From Planctomycetota bacterium (GTDB lineage Bacteria > Planctomycetota > Planctomycetia > Gemmatales > Gemmataceae): DNA of 64,000 nt. Position 1 is the stretch's first letter; every line of letters starts with the position of its first letter. Of the stretch, positions 55,694 to 64,000 are shown piece by piece. The stretch covers positions 62,001 through 126,000 of the forward strand of contig JAJXWW010000079.1 of NCBI GenBank assembly GCA_021781415.1. Reading direction: 5' to 3'. A program made the position numbers and the translations under genes. Below the pieces are notes generated by a model. The model was not told the DNA's origin and made no database searches. It saw only the letters and a list, made by a program, of their open reading frames with translations.

Positions 55694-58291
55694 ATGATGA
55701 CGAACCTTCGTTCCATGCCGACAATCCGTCGCGCTGGGATCGTCTTGCTCGCCGGTGTCGGCGCGCTTTTGGCCCGACCCGTTCATGCCCAGCGGCAGGC
55801 CGGCTCCAATCTTCCCACTCCACGCTTGATGACCGTCATGCCTCCAGGCGCGAAGGTCGGTACCAGCGTCGAGGTCACCTTCACCGGCACCGATCTCGAA
55901 GAACCCGAACAGCTGTTGTTCAGTCATCCCGGCATCAAGGCCGAGCCAATTGCGGGGCCGACTCCCCCGCCTCCGCCTCCCGATCCCAAGACCAAAAAGC
56001 CCAAGCCCGGCATGGCCAAGCCCGTGGTGAGCCGTTTCAAAGTGACGCTTGCTCCCAATGTGCCCCTCGGCATTCACGACGTTCGCTTCGTCAATCGGTG
56101 GGGCGTCAGCAATCCGCGCGCATTCGTCGCCGGCGATCTCAACGAGATACTCGAAAAGGAACCGAACAACGACGTGGATCAGGCCCAGCGCGTCACGATC
56201 GATGCGACAATCGACGGCTCGATGGCCAATCCCACCGATGTCGATTACTACGTCTTCAGCGGGAAAAAGGGCCAGCGCATCGTGTTGAGTTGTCTCGCTT
56301 CCAGCATCGACAGTCGCTTTCACCCCGGACTCGAACTCTACGACGCCAAAGGGAGACAACTGACCTCCGGCCGCGATTACAACGGCAACGACGCCGTCGC
56401 CGATTACACGCTGTCCGAAGACGGCGATTATTTTGTTCGTTTGTACCACTTCACGCACACGCAGGGGACTGCCGAGCATTTTTATCGCCTGTCGCTAAGT
56501 ACCGCGCCGTGGATCGATGCGATCTTCCCATGCGCCATTGAGGCGGGGAAGACGACCAACGTCACCGTTTACGGCCGCAATCTACCGGGAGGGAAGCTCG
56601 ATCCGTCGGCTCTCGTGGGCGATCGGGTGCTGGAGAAAATCACTCTGAACATAACCGCGCCTCCCGCGCCCCAAGGAACGAACGAAGGAGGCCTATTGAC
56701 CTTCAGCGGTTCCATCGACCCGAAGATGGCGGGACTCGACGGCTTCGAGTATCGTTTGCGAAATGCGAGCGGCTCTTCCAATCCGTTCTTGATCGGTCTC
56801 GCCGCCGCTCCGGTCGTTCTCGACAACGGCAACAATGAGACACCGGAAACGGCGCAGGTCGTTTCGCTGCCGTGCGAGATTGCCGGACACATCGAAAAAC
56901 TGCGCGACCGCGATTGGTACACTTTCACCGCCAAAAAGGGCGACACTTACAACATCGAGATTATCAGCGATCGGCAGGGCGCGCCGACGTTCACCTATTT
57001 CATGCTTCGCACCGACAAGGCCGACCTGAAAGAATCCGACGACAATCAAGATATAATTAGTCGCAAGTTTTACATGCGCAGCGAAGATCCGCAATCGTAT
57101 CGCTTCGTGGCTCCCGCCGACGGCAAGTATCAACTGATGGTCAGCAGCCGCTTGGCGGACACGATAGCCGAGCCGCGCCACTTCTATCGCGTCCGCATCA
57201 CCGCTCCGAAGCCGGACTTTCATCTCGTCGCCTTGGCCACGGGGGAATATCGCCCCGCCGCCACGACGGTGCTGGCTGGCAGTCAAGAATCGTTCACGAT
57301 CTTTGCACTGCGACAGGACGGCTTCGTCGGCGACATCGCCATCACTGCCGAGGGATTGCCGCCTGGCGTGAGCATCGCGCCGCAGACGGTTGGCGGCGAC
57401 TTGAGGGAATCGCGCTTCGTCGTCTCCGCCGCTCCCACCGCGGCGACGTGGACGGGGCAGATCAAGATTCTCGGAACAACGACGATTCAAGGTAAAAAAG
57501 TGGTGCGCTCAGCGCGCTCGGCCAGCATCGTTTGGCCGATGCCCCAAGGACAAAACATCCCCACCATCAGCCGCATCGATCGCACCTTGATGTTGGCGGT
57601 GAGGCCCGGCGCGCCCTACAGTCTCGCTCCCACTCTCGATAAGCCGACCATCGTTCAAGGCGACAAAGGGACGCTCAAGGTGAAATTGACGCGCATCTCG
57701 CCAGACTTCAAAACGCCGTTGACCGTGCAGGCGATCCCAACCGAGTTACCCAAGGGATTGACGATCAATAACAATCAGCCCATCACCATCGCCGCCAACG
57801 CGAACGAAGGCTCGCTTCCCATCAACGTTCCGGCCAACGTACCGCCGGGCAACTATACTCTCGTGTTGCGCTCGCAAACACAGATGCCCTACAACAAAGA
57901 TCCGATGGCCAAGCAGAAGCCCAACACGCTCGTCGTCCTACCCTCCGCTCCGGTGACGCTGACGATTCTGCCGAAAACATTGGCCTTGCTGTCGCTCTCC
58001 ACGCCCAACGTCTCGGTCAAGACGAGCAAGGAAGCCGAGATCGTGGTGCGTGTCGCGCGGCAATTCGGTTACGAGGGCGAGTTCAAAGTGCAAGTCGTTC
58101 TACCCGCCGGCGCGAAGGGATTTACCATCGCCGACGCCGTCATCCCCGCCGGCAAGGATGAGACGAAATTGATCGTCAAAGCGGGGGCCATGCCGGTTAA
58201 CGTGGCGAACTTGGTCGCCCGTGCCACGGCGATGTATCAGGGCCATCCGACGGTTCACGAAGTGAAGTTGAATGTCAATGTGGTGAAATGA
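55694..58291 (+). CDS. PPC-domain exported protein
   Basis: Exported protein of 865 residues of a planctomycete paralogous family. Signal peptide (RRAGIVLLAGVGALLARPVHAQ), an IPT-like N-terminal domain (MTVMPPGAKVGTSVEVTFTG), a Pro/Lys-rich linker, then repeated pre-peptidase C-terminal (PPC) beta-sandwich domains, e.g. EKEPNNDVDQAQRVTIDATI and VDYYVFSGKKGQRIVL, and a second NNETPETAQVV copy. The C-terminal part has immunoglobulin-like strands. No catalytic domain. It stands upstream of a cytochrome c/WD40 gene, an arrangement repeated in planctomycete genomes, so the two may act together at the cell surface. Confidence 0.8.
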   Translation: MMTNLRSMPTIRRAGIVLLAGVGALLARPVHAQRQAGSNLPTPRLMTVMPPGAKVGTSVEVTFTGTDLEEPEQLLFSHPGIKAEPIAGPTPPPPPPDPKTKKPKPGMAKPVVSRFKVTLAPNVPLGIHDVRFVNRWGVSNPRAFVAGDLNEILEKEPNNDVDQAQRVTIDATIDGSMANPTDVDYYVFSGKKGQRIVLSCLASSIDSRFHPGLELYDAKGRQLTSGRDYNGNDAVADYTLSEDGDYFVRLYHFTHTQGTAEHFYRLSLSTAPWIDAIFPCAIEAGKTTNVTVYGRNLPGGKLDPSALVGDRVLEKITLNITAPPAPQGTNEGGLLTFSGSIDPKMAGLDGFEYRLRNASGSSNPFLIGLAAAPVVLDNGNNETPETAQVVSLPCEIAGHIEKLRDRDWYTFTAKKGDTYNIEIISDRQGAPTFTYFMLRTDKADLKESDDNQDIISRKFYMRSEDPQSYRFVAPADGKYQLMVSSRLADTIAEPRHFYRVRITAPKPDFHLVALATGEYRPAATTVLAGSQESFTIFALRQDGFVGDIAITAEGLPPGVSIAPQTVGGDLRESRFVVSAAPTAATWTGQIKILGTTTIQGKKVVRSARSASIVWPMPQGQNIPTISRIDRTLMLAVRPGAPYSLAPTLDKPTIVQGDKGTLKVKLTRISPDFKTPLTVQAIPTELPKGLTINNNQPITIAANANEGSLPINVPANVPPGNYTLVLRSQTQMPYNKDPMAKQKPNTLVVLPSAPVTLTILPKTLALLSLSTPNVSVKTSKEAEIVVRVARQFGYEGEFKVQVVLPAGAKGFTIADAVIPAGKDETKLIVKAGAMPVNVANLVARATAMYQGHPTVHEVKLNVNVVK

Positions 58292-58300
58292 GCCTCTCGA

Positions 58301-58325
58301 ACCCGCGCTCCCGCGTGGGAACGAA
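58301..58325. repeat. CGTTCCCACG palindrome (short copy)
   Basis: CCCGCGCTCCCGCGTGGGAACGAAA directly after the PPC-domain gene; a degraded copy of the CGTTCCCACG family. Confidence 0.55.
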
Positions 58326-58430
58326 AGCTACTCGATACCATCCCCGTTTAGCCGCGACGCGGAGCGGAGCGCGTAGACCCACGCACGGCATCGCGTCCCG
58401 GCTAACCGAACATAACCAGGAGCTACTCGC

Positions 58431-59840
58431 ATGCGATTTTTGCTTTCCCTGTCTCTTCTCGGCTTGATTCCCGCGCTCACGAACGCACAGGAGAAGAAAC
58501 CCAAGCCCGTGCAGCCCATCGCCGTCGTCGAATTGAAGCGCGCCGAGCCGGTACTCTACGACAAGGACATCGAGCCGATCTTAGTCAACAAGTGCGCCGT
58601 TTGCCACAGCGATAACATCAAGGAAGGCAAGTTCGATCTCGGCAGTTACGAAGCGATGTTGAAGGGGGGCAAGCGCGGCGTGCCGCTCGTGTCCGGCAAG
58701 TCCGCCGATAGTCTCATCGTCAAGTTGGCAGGCAAAACACTCAAACCGGCGATGCCTCCCAAGGGCGAAGAACCGCTGACGCCAGAGGAATTGGCTCTCC
58801 TCAAATTGTGGATCGATCAAGGAGCCAAAGCGCCAACCACTCGGCGCGAACGACCGAAGGTGATTGTCACCGGCCCGCCGGCCAACGTCCATCCCGTCCT
58901 TGGTGTCGCCGTTCGACCGGATAAGGTTCAAGTTGCCGCCTCGCGCGGCAATCGAATCCATATCTATGAAGCCGCTTCCGGCAAACATCTGCGCGAATTG
59001 CTCGATCCGCAGTTGACCGCGCCGGACAAGAAGCCCCTGAAAGCCGCTCACCTATCGATCGTCGAATCGCTGGCCTATAGCCCCGACGGCAAGATTTTGG
59101 CTTCTGGAGCGTTTCAGGAAGTCGTCTTGTGGGACGCGGAGAAGGGGACTATCGTTCGCCGTTTGCCCGGCTTCGTCGATCGCGTCGTGGCTTTGGCCTT
59201 CTCGCACGATGGCAAACTGCTGGCCACGGGCGGCGGCGCGCCGACCGGAGACGGCGAGATCAAGATCTTCGAGGTCGCCAGCGGCAAAATGGTCGTCGAT
59301 ATTAAGAACGGCCACAGCGACACGGTGTTCGGCGTCAGCTTCAGCCCCGACGACAAGAAGTTGGCCACTTGCGCCGCCGACAAGTTCGTCAAGACGTTCG
59401 AGGTTCCCAGCGGCAAATTCCTCAAAGCGTTCGAGGGGCATACGCACCATGTTCTCGGCGTCGATTGGAAGGCGGACGGCAAGATGTTGGCTTCGGCCGG
59501 CGCGGACAACGTCGTGAAGATCTGGGATTTCGACAAGGGCGAACAGGTCCGCACGATCAACGGCCACGGCAAGCAAGTGACGCGCTTACTCTTCGTCGGC
59601 AAGACCGATCAGTTTGCCACGTGCAGTGGCGATCAAACGGTTCGCTTCTGGAACATTAACGGTGGAAATACGCGCAATTTCAGCGGCAGCTCCGATTTCC
59701 TCTACGCGCTGAGCGTAAGCCCCGACGGAGCGCTCGTCGCTGCCGGAGGGCAAGAGGGAATCGTACGGGTGTACAACGGCACGAATGGCCAACTCCTCAA
59801 ATCGCTGACGCCGACGGATGCTCAACCGGCGAAAAAATAG
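58431..59840 (+). CDS. Cytochrome c domain/WD40 exported protein
   Basis: Exported 469-residue protein. After a signal peptide (LLSLSLLGLIPALTNAQ) comes a planctomycete-type cytochrome c domain with one heme site (NKCAVCHSDNIKEG) and a distal Met region (MPPKGEEPLTPEELALLKLWIDQG). The remainder is a WD40 propeller (for example GHSDTVFGVSFSPDDKKLATC, GHTHHVLGVDWKADGKMLASAG). Such PSCyt1-WD40 proteins often accompany PPC-domain proteins, as here. The redox partner is unknown. Confidence 0.85.
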   Translation: MRFLLSLSLLGLIPALTNAQEKKPKPVQPIAVVELKRAEPVLYDKDIEPILVNKCAVCHSDNIKEGKFDLGSYEAMLKGGKRGVPLVSGKSADSLIVKLAGKTLKPAMPPKGEEPLTPEELALLKLWIDQGAKAPTTRRERPKVIVTGPPANVHPVLGVAVRPDKVQVAASRGNRIHIYEAASGKHLRELLDPQLTAPDKKPLKAAHLSIVESLAYSPDGKILASGAFQEVVLWDAEKGTIVRRLPGFVDRVVALAFSHDGKLLATGGGAPTGDGEIKIFEVASGKMVVDIKNGHSDTVFGVSFSPDDKKLATCAADKFVKTFEVPSGKFLKAFEGHTHHVLGVDWKADGKMLASAGADNVVKIWDFDKGEQVRTINGHGKQVTRLLFVGKTDQFATCSGDQTVRFWNINGGNTRNFSGSSDFLYALSVSPDGALVAAGGQEGIVRVYNGTNGQLLKSLTPTDAQPAKK

Positions 59841-59859
59841 CAAACCCAGCGAGGGTGCA

Positions 59860-59911
59860 ACAGCGATAAGCCTCTCTCTCCCGCTTTCGGGGCAGAGGGG
59901 CTTATCGCTGT
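59860..59911 (+). terminator. Hairpin downstream of the cytochrome/WD40 gene
   Basis: ACAGCGATAAGCC and GGCTTATCGCTGT form a perfect 13-bp outer stem enclosing CTCTCTCTCCCgctttcGGGGCAGAGG, 20 bp after the stop. No U-run follows. The core belongs to the CCCTCTCCC palindrome family. Confidence 0.5.
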
Positions 59912-60000
59912 ACTGTTACGAGATGCTTCCCCTCCATCGAATACGCTGTAACATAGCCGCTGGGTACGTTCGATTGTGAGTGCGGGGATGAGGTTGCTTC

Positions 60001-60801
60001 ATGGCTACGGACGATCTGACGGCGTATCGAGAGGCGGCGTGCGAGGCGGCGCGGAGAGGCGGCGCGGTCTTGGAGGAATGGCGCAGCCGCTTTCAAGTCC
60101 GCGAGAAGGGACGCTTCGATCTTGTCACCGATGCCGATCTCGCATCGCAACGGACCATCGCGGCGTACTTGCTCGAACGCTTTCCCGATCACGCTTTTCT
60201 GGGCGAGGAAGAGGGAGCGTCGAAGAGTCGCCCCGAAGCCGACGCGCCGCCGACATGGATTTGCGACCCACTCGACGGCACGACGAACTACGTCCACGAT
60301 TGCCCTCTTTATTGTGTATCAATCGGTCTGCAAGTGGAGGGCGAACTGGTTGTCGGCGTCGTCTTCGATCCGCGACAGCAGGAAATGTTCGTCGCCGCCA
60401 AGGGCCAGGGAGCCTGGCTCGACTCCCAACGCTTGCAAATTAGCGAGACGCCGACGCTGGAAACAGCGCTCTTGGCCACCGGGTTCCCCCCCGATTTACA
60501 AGCGCAGGAGCGAATCCTGGACTGGTGGCGTTACTTCTCGCTGCGATCGCAATCGCTTCGCCGCACCGGCTCGACGGCGCTGAACTTGGCGTACTTGGCC
60601 GCGGGGCGTTTCGATGGCTATTGGGCGTTCGACAATCGCGTTTGGGATGTGGCCGGCGGCGCGGTGTTGGTCCGCGAAGCAGGTGGCATCGTTACCAACG
60701 TCGATGGCTCGCCTTACGATCCCTATACGCCGGACGTACTCGCCGCCAACGGCCCGCTTCATGCGCTCATGCTAAAAGCCTTGCGCGGCGAACTACCGTG
60801 A
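60001..60801 (+). CDS. suhB: Inositol-monophosphatase family enzyme
   Basis: Magnesium-dependent lithium-sensitive phosphatase of 266 residues (IMPase/SuhB/CysQ group). Metal motifs are intact: FLGEEEGA, WICDPLDGTTNYVHDCP and VWDVAGGAVLVREAGG. Length is typical. The reaction could be inositol phosphate, fructose-1,6-bisphosphate or nucleotide 3'-phosphate hydrolysis; sequence alone favours inositol-1-monophosphatase because of the NYVH motif. It is monocistronic and convergent with the next gene. Confidence 0.88.
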   Translation: MATDDLTAYREAACEAARRGGAVLEEWRSRFQVREKGRFDLVTDADLASQRTIAAYLLERFPDHAFLGEEEGASKSRPEADAPPTWICDPLDGTTNYVHDCPLYCVSIGLQVEGELVVGVVFDPRQQEMFVAAKGQGAWLDSQRLQISETPTLETALLATGFPPDLQAQERILDWWRYFSLRSQSLRRTGSTALNLAYLAAGRFDGYWAFDNRVWDVAGGAVLVREAGGIVTNVDGSPYDPYTPDVLAANGPLHALMLKALRGELP

Positions 60802-60806
60802 GCGGC

Positions 60807-61553
60807 TCAAGGTCGATCCGGTATAGGTGCTTTACGTTGTTCCAACTCGCGGAGCAACTCGTCCGCCCTCTTCAACGCTTGTCGTAAGCGCGGCCGTTCC
60901 TCGCGCGCCGGCGGCTCGGCAGGTTGTGGACGGACTGCGGCTTGACCTATCTGGATCGAGGTCGCCGTCATTCTGCCCTTGTGTGATTCGGCTTTCACCG
61001 TCGCCGTCTCGCCTTCCTTCAAATCCGCAAGAGCGATCTTTTTCCCGTCGCGAAGAATGGCCGTCTTCTCGGCCACGGAGATGGTCGTCTCCGTCTTCTC
61101 GCCCTTGGGTCCAGGACCAATAAGTACAATCTCCCTCTCGGCCAAGCTGATGCGGCGCAGGACTCCGGCCATCCCATCGCCGTCCTTCGGGGGAACGATC
61201 GGCTGCTCGGCGTCGCCACCTCGTCGTTCCCCAGGCGGAGGCGCGAGTAGACCCAAGGAACGCACCACTTGAGCGATAGCCTTGCCATCGCGCTGCTCGA
61301 ACACGACGCGAATGCGCCGATTGGGAGCGAGAGCCTTCAACGTCGCCGGTTGTCCGGCGATGAAGATTTGCGTTTTGCCGTCGATCTTCAGGTCGAGGAC
61401 GCCGCGTGCCGGCAGGCGTGTTTCCAAGCGAATTTCCTTCTTTTCCGCGTCGATCCGCACGATGCGTCCGCGCGCTTCGTCGGCTGAGACTCCGGCGGCC
61501 AGAAGAAGTCCCGCCGCCAAGCCGAGAGAAATGCGATTGAAATTCATCATCAT
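60807..61553 (-). CDS. Exported hypothetical protein with two small beta domains
   Basis: Unrecognised exported protein of 248 residues. The N-terminus is a signal peptide (NRISLGLAAGLLLAAGVSADEA). Two similar beta-rich units follow (ARGRIVRIDAEKKEIRLETR and GVLRRISLAEREIVLIGPG, each with a following KTQIF/EKTAIL strand), which look like repeated OB-like strands of the kind seen in DUF5666-type proteins. The C-terminal helix is charged (RQALKRADELLRELEQRK). A strong promoter lies about 70 bp upstream. Function unknown. Confidence 0.6.
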   Translation of the reverse strand: MMMNFNRISLGLAAGLLLAAGVSADEARGRIVRIDAEKKEIRLETRLPARGVLDLKIDGKTQIFIAGQPATLKALAPNRRIRVVFEQRDGKAIAQVVRSLGLLAPPPGERRGGDAEQPIVPPKDGDGMAGVLRRISLAEREIVLIGPGPKGEKTETTISVAEKTAILRDGKKIALADLKEGETATVKAESHKGRMTATSIQIGQAAVRPQPAEPPAREERPRLRQALKRADELLRELEQRKAPIPDRP

Positions 61554-61620
61554 CGGGTTCCTCGTTCCTTGGACTCACGGCGATACGAACGCCCGACCGT
61601 TGGGCGATTCGTCAATCGTC

Positions 61621-61649
61621 ATTATATGCCAAACGGGGAACGATGTGAA
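61621..61649 (-). promoter_or_regulatory. Strong putative promoter
   Basis: On the minus strand TTCACA and TATAAT are separated by exactly 17 bp, giving a leader of about 60 nt before the exported hypothetical gene. It is the closest match to a sigma-70 consensus that I noticed in the window. Confidence 0.65.
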
Positions 61650-61762
61650 AAGCGCCTTGGCGCGAGCAAGGATGTCGGCTCTCCTCGTTCGCGCCGAGGT
61701 GTGTCGAGTTCACAGCGCTTAACCTTGCCCTCCTGCTCGCTTTGCTCGACTTGTCCTACCCG

Positions 61763-63034
61763 CTACTGTTTCATCTGCATCTGTTTGGAGAGATTAAGGA
61801 GGGGTGTGACTTTGATCGTGTTGAATCCGGTCAGTTTGTTGGCCTCCACTTTGAGATTCAACTCCATCAGATCTTTCACTTCCTTGGGAGCCAGAGGAGA
61901 ATTGCGCCCCATCGTTAAGAATCCATCCGCGAGTTTCTTGAGATCGCTGGCGCTGGTTGCATCCTGGCACAGTAGGGCGAAATCGTAATGAATATCGACG
62001 TCGAACTGAAGTTGAATTGCACCAGCGTTGATTTTGTCCAGACCAGTTAACGCTTGGCCGACCCCACCGACACGTTTAAGTCCCTGTTGTATCTCGGATC
62101 GAGAGCGAGCGGACTGCACATCCACGGCGATGGCGAGGGATTTGGAGAAGTCCACGCAGTTCATGGCCGCCTCCATGTTCTTGGTGAAATCGGGTTTCTT
62201 ATCGCGCAGAAGAACGGAGTGGATCGTATCTTTATGACCGATAAGTAGGCGCGACTTCTCCAAGACACAGAAACTTGGATTTGCGGGATTTTGCGAGGAA
62301 TGTACGACGTACTTGCCTACTTTCGACTGCGAGTAATTCCCGTTCGAGACTTTAGAGAGAATCTCCTGCAATTCGATGGGTTTCTTGGAGCGAACGACCA
62401 TCACGACTTCTTTTTCTGAGGAGCCAATACCCAGAAAGACGCGCTCGATGTCTTCGACCGCAATGCCGATCTCCCTGCGAAGGTCCGAGAACTGGTTTTT
62501 CTCCAACTCGGGAATCGCATTCCGGAGTTCTCGAAACGCCACACTCTGCACTATCTGGTCGTTGCGAATCGAGGCGATCATCTGGCAATTGTTCGGCATG
62601 TATTTAAGGTCTTCGCCGGCGCTGGAGGAGGAGAAATACCACCACGCCAATCCGCCAACCCCGGAGCAGAGTAACAACAGACCGAAGGCTCCGGCGACAA
62701 GACCCACTAGAAGGCTGGTAGACATTCCGCGCTGTTTCGTTTTGCGCTTCTTGCGGGGTCGAGAGGTGTCCTCCTCTGGAGCGTCGGCGAACTCGTCGTC
62801 GTTTGCCTTGTCGATTCGGCGGTGCGGCGGGAGAGCCCTTTCCTCAACGATGGCAGCGGGAGACGGTCGCGGAGATCGCCGAGCCGGAGCGGGCTGCGCT
62901 TGCGATTCGTCCTCCGACTCGGTGGGAACCTGGAGGATCGCATCGCACTTGGGGCATTTGCCCTTCTTCCCCGCCATGGTATCGGGAACCCTCAGAATTT
63001 TTGCACAGGCGGCACAACGAAAGGTGATGGGCAT
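61763..63034 (-). CDS. Zinc-ribbon/TM protein, planctomycete type
   Basis: Protein of 423 residues with an N-terminal zinc ribbon (FRCAACAKIL and GKCPKCDAIL), an acidic/basic linker, and one membrane segment (about 108-133, LLVGLVAGAFGLLLLCSGVGG). The C-terminal 290 residues are soluble and presumably extracytoplasmic, with the recurring PNNCQMIASIRNDQIVQS start, a helical region and beta strands (VEDIERVFLGIG). It shares ribbon-linker-TM layout with the caspase-like and kinase-like proteins in this window. No catalytic residue is recognisable. Function unknown. Confidence 0.75.
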   Translation of the reverse strand: MPITFRCAACAKILRVPDTMAGKKGKCPKCDAILQVPTESEDESQAQPAPARRSPRPSPAAIVEERALPPHRRIDKANDDEFADAPEEDTSRPRKKRKTKQRGMSTSLLVGLVAGAFGLLLLCSGVGGLAWWYFSSSSAGEDLKYMPNNCQMIASIRNDQIVQSVAFRELRNAIPELEKNQFSDLRREIGIAVEDIERVFLGIGSSEKEVVMVVRSKKPIELQEILSKVSNGNYSQSKVGKYVVHSSQNPANPSFCVLEKSRLLIGHKDTIHSVLLRDKKPDFTKNMEAAMNCVDFSKSLAIAVDVQSARSRSEIQQGLKRVGGVGQALTGLDKINAGAIQLQFDVDIHYDFALLCQDATSASDLKKLADGFLTMGRNSPLAPKEVKDLMELNLKVEANKLTGFNTIKVTPLLNLSKQMQMKQ

Positions 63035-63149
63035 GGCTGCGGCTCCGCGTCAAATGAGATCAAAGATCGAATTAGAATCAAATCTCGCCTATTATGACGA
63101 CCCTTCCCGCAGATTACAAGTGCCGGTTACGTTCGCGGTTCCTTCGTCC

Positions 63150-63262
63150 AAGGTCGCCACCGACAGTGTGCGCGCGTCGGAGCGGACACTCGCGGAGCAG
63201 ACGGGACGCGGAGCGACTGGACGTGCGTTCTCACGCGGAGCATCGGAACGAGGGGACAAGGT
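63150..63262. repeat. Degenerate CGTTCCCACG-family region
   Basis: GACGCGGAGCGACTGGACGTGCGTTCTCACGCGGAGCATCGGAACGAGG resembles the compound repeat at 42.94 kb and 47.04 kb with several substitutions. It lies in the 237-bp gap between the zinc-ribbon gene and the Uma2 gene; nothing else is seen there. Confidence 0.5.
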
Positions 63263-63271
63263 AGAATTTCG

Positions 63272-63913
63272 TTATCCTTTGTTCCCATCGACGGCTTGGG
63301 GCGGGAATAGGTCGAGGACGGATATTTGCCCCATTTCCTTTCCGTTAAGAATCAGAGGAATCTTGCCGTCGATTGCCACATCGGCGCGCCTTCGATACGC
63401 TGGAGATTTGCCGCCCTTCGGTTCGGTATAGACTTCGATGTGCCTCTCGTTCAAGTTGACGATCCAATAGACGGGCACGCGGGCACCGGCGTACATTCGC
63501 ATCTTGCTTCCACGATCGTTTTCCAACGAGGTATCCGCGACTTCGATGATCAGGGCTAAGTCATCCAAGGCCGGATGTGCCGCTCGATACTTTTCTTCGG
63601 GGCCGGTCACAATCGCTAGATCGGGTTCCGGTTCGCTGTCCTCCAACGTAATGGGAGACTGCACGCGAACGATCCAGCCCTTTGGGAGTTTCGTTTGCAG
63701 TCTGGCCAGCAGAATCGAGATCGAACTGGCATGAGCGGGATGTTGCGGCATCTTATCGACGATCCATCCTTCCAGTAGCTCTACCCGATCCTCTTCGGTA
63801 AGCAATCCGGTTGCAATCATGCGATGATACTGGGCAACCGTGAACCGATGGATGGCTATCGGCAGCGGGGGGAGAACCTTGGGTCTAAGCAACGCCGGGG
63901 CAAGTGAAGACAT
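63272..63913 (-). CDS. Uma2 family protein
   Basis: Second Uma2/DUF820-family protein, 213 residues, of the short type without a coiled-coil tail. The nuclease-like core is well kept: RFTVAQYHRMIATGLLTEEDRVELLEGWIVDK, PEPDLAIVTG and LIIEVADTSLENDRGSKMRMYAGA, giving the D, E and K of a PD-(D/E)xK site. Start at 63913 because AGGAGG lies six bases upstream. It is only distantly related to the copy at 6.7-7.7 kb. Role unknown; the family is very common in Gemmataceae. Confidence 0.88.
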   Translation of the reverse strand: MSSLAPALLRPKVLPPLPIAIHRFTVAQYHRMIATGLLTEEDRVELLEGWIVDKMPQHPAHASSISILLARLQTKLPKGWIVRVQSPITLEDSEPEPDLAIVTGPEEKYRAAHPALDDLALIIEVADTSLENDRGSKMRMYAGARVPVYWIVNLNERHIEVYTEPKGGKSPAYRRRADVAIDGKIPLILNGKEMGQISVLDLFPPQAVDGNKG

Positions 63914-64000
63914 GGCGAACCTCCTCTCTCGATCCGTGGGCGAACGGATGTCTTCAATGTCCAACGTATTTGGCATACAGAGTCCGCGCTTTGTCCACGT

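Overview
The window looks like chromosomal DNA of a Planctomycete, most likely the Gemmataceae/Gemmatales group. This is inferred from content: a DUF1559 protein with a prepilin-type N-terminus, Uma2-family nucleases, a PPC-domain protein next to a cytochrome c/WD40 protein, a Hanks-type kinase fused to WD40 repeats, zinc-ribbon/TM proteins, an alternative GlmU-like protein, and abundant dispersed GC-rich palindromes. Genes are moderately GC-rich and sit in short runs on both strands. I found no tRNA, rRNA, CRISPR, phage or transposase gene.

Layout. 0-3.5 kb: the end of an MNT nucleotidyltransferase/HEPN pair, then a receiver-histidine kinase and its NtrC-type sigma-54 regulator. 3.6-9.6 kb (minus strand): cimA, an Uma2 gene and valS in one direction, behind a leader that carries an intrinsic terminator just before the cimA start, suggesting attenuation of a branched-chain amino-acid transcript. 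9.7-15.8 kb: a di-heme beta-propeller protein with metB, a sugar-nucleotide epimerase, a YcxB-like membrane protein, and asd. 15.9-22.1 kb: a TolC-like lipoprotein and a glycosyltransferase, a DgkA-type lipid kinase, a GlmU-like enzyme, and rpe. 22.2-24.8 kb: a sulfate assimilation operon (APS reductase, Rrf2 regulator, ATP sulfurylase). 25-33.3 kb: sucC without sucD, an M20 peptidase, a PcrA/UvrD helicase, acpS, a PQQ-like propeller protein, and galK. 33.4-34.7 kb: yjbQ, a pentapeptide-repeat gene and a detached copy of the yjbQ 3' end. 34.8-41.7 kb: nadB with a membrane histidine kinase, a CinA protein with a degenerate amidohydrolase site, and a zinc-ribbon/TM caspase-like protein that lacks its catalytic cysteine. 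41.65-43.0 kb: an eight-copy 42-bp palindromic tandem array and a metallophosphoesterase whose two ends lie in two different dispersed repeats. 43-50 kb: rho, glgX, a 28-residue basic protein of COX24/bTHX type (absent from the ORF track), an NHL lipoprotein, and two overlapping SDR genes. 50-64 kb: the DUF1559 protein, HAD and PfpI proteins, a probable pseudokinase with WD40 repeats, a PPC-domain protein, a cytochrome c/WD40 protein, an inositol-monophosphatase-like enzyme, two planctomycete-type secreted or membrane proteins, and a second Uma2 gene.

Most genes are housekeeping. The unusual signals are the cimA-valS leader, three proteins with eroded catalytic centres (CinA, caspase-like, kinase), the repeat families and how they form gene ends, the broken Uma2 and yjbQ copies, and a kinase gene whose best-supported start codon is ATT. 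No single cassette is clearly a new system. The cimA leader and the inactive caspase-like receptor are the best candidates for something undescribed.
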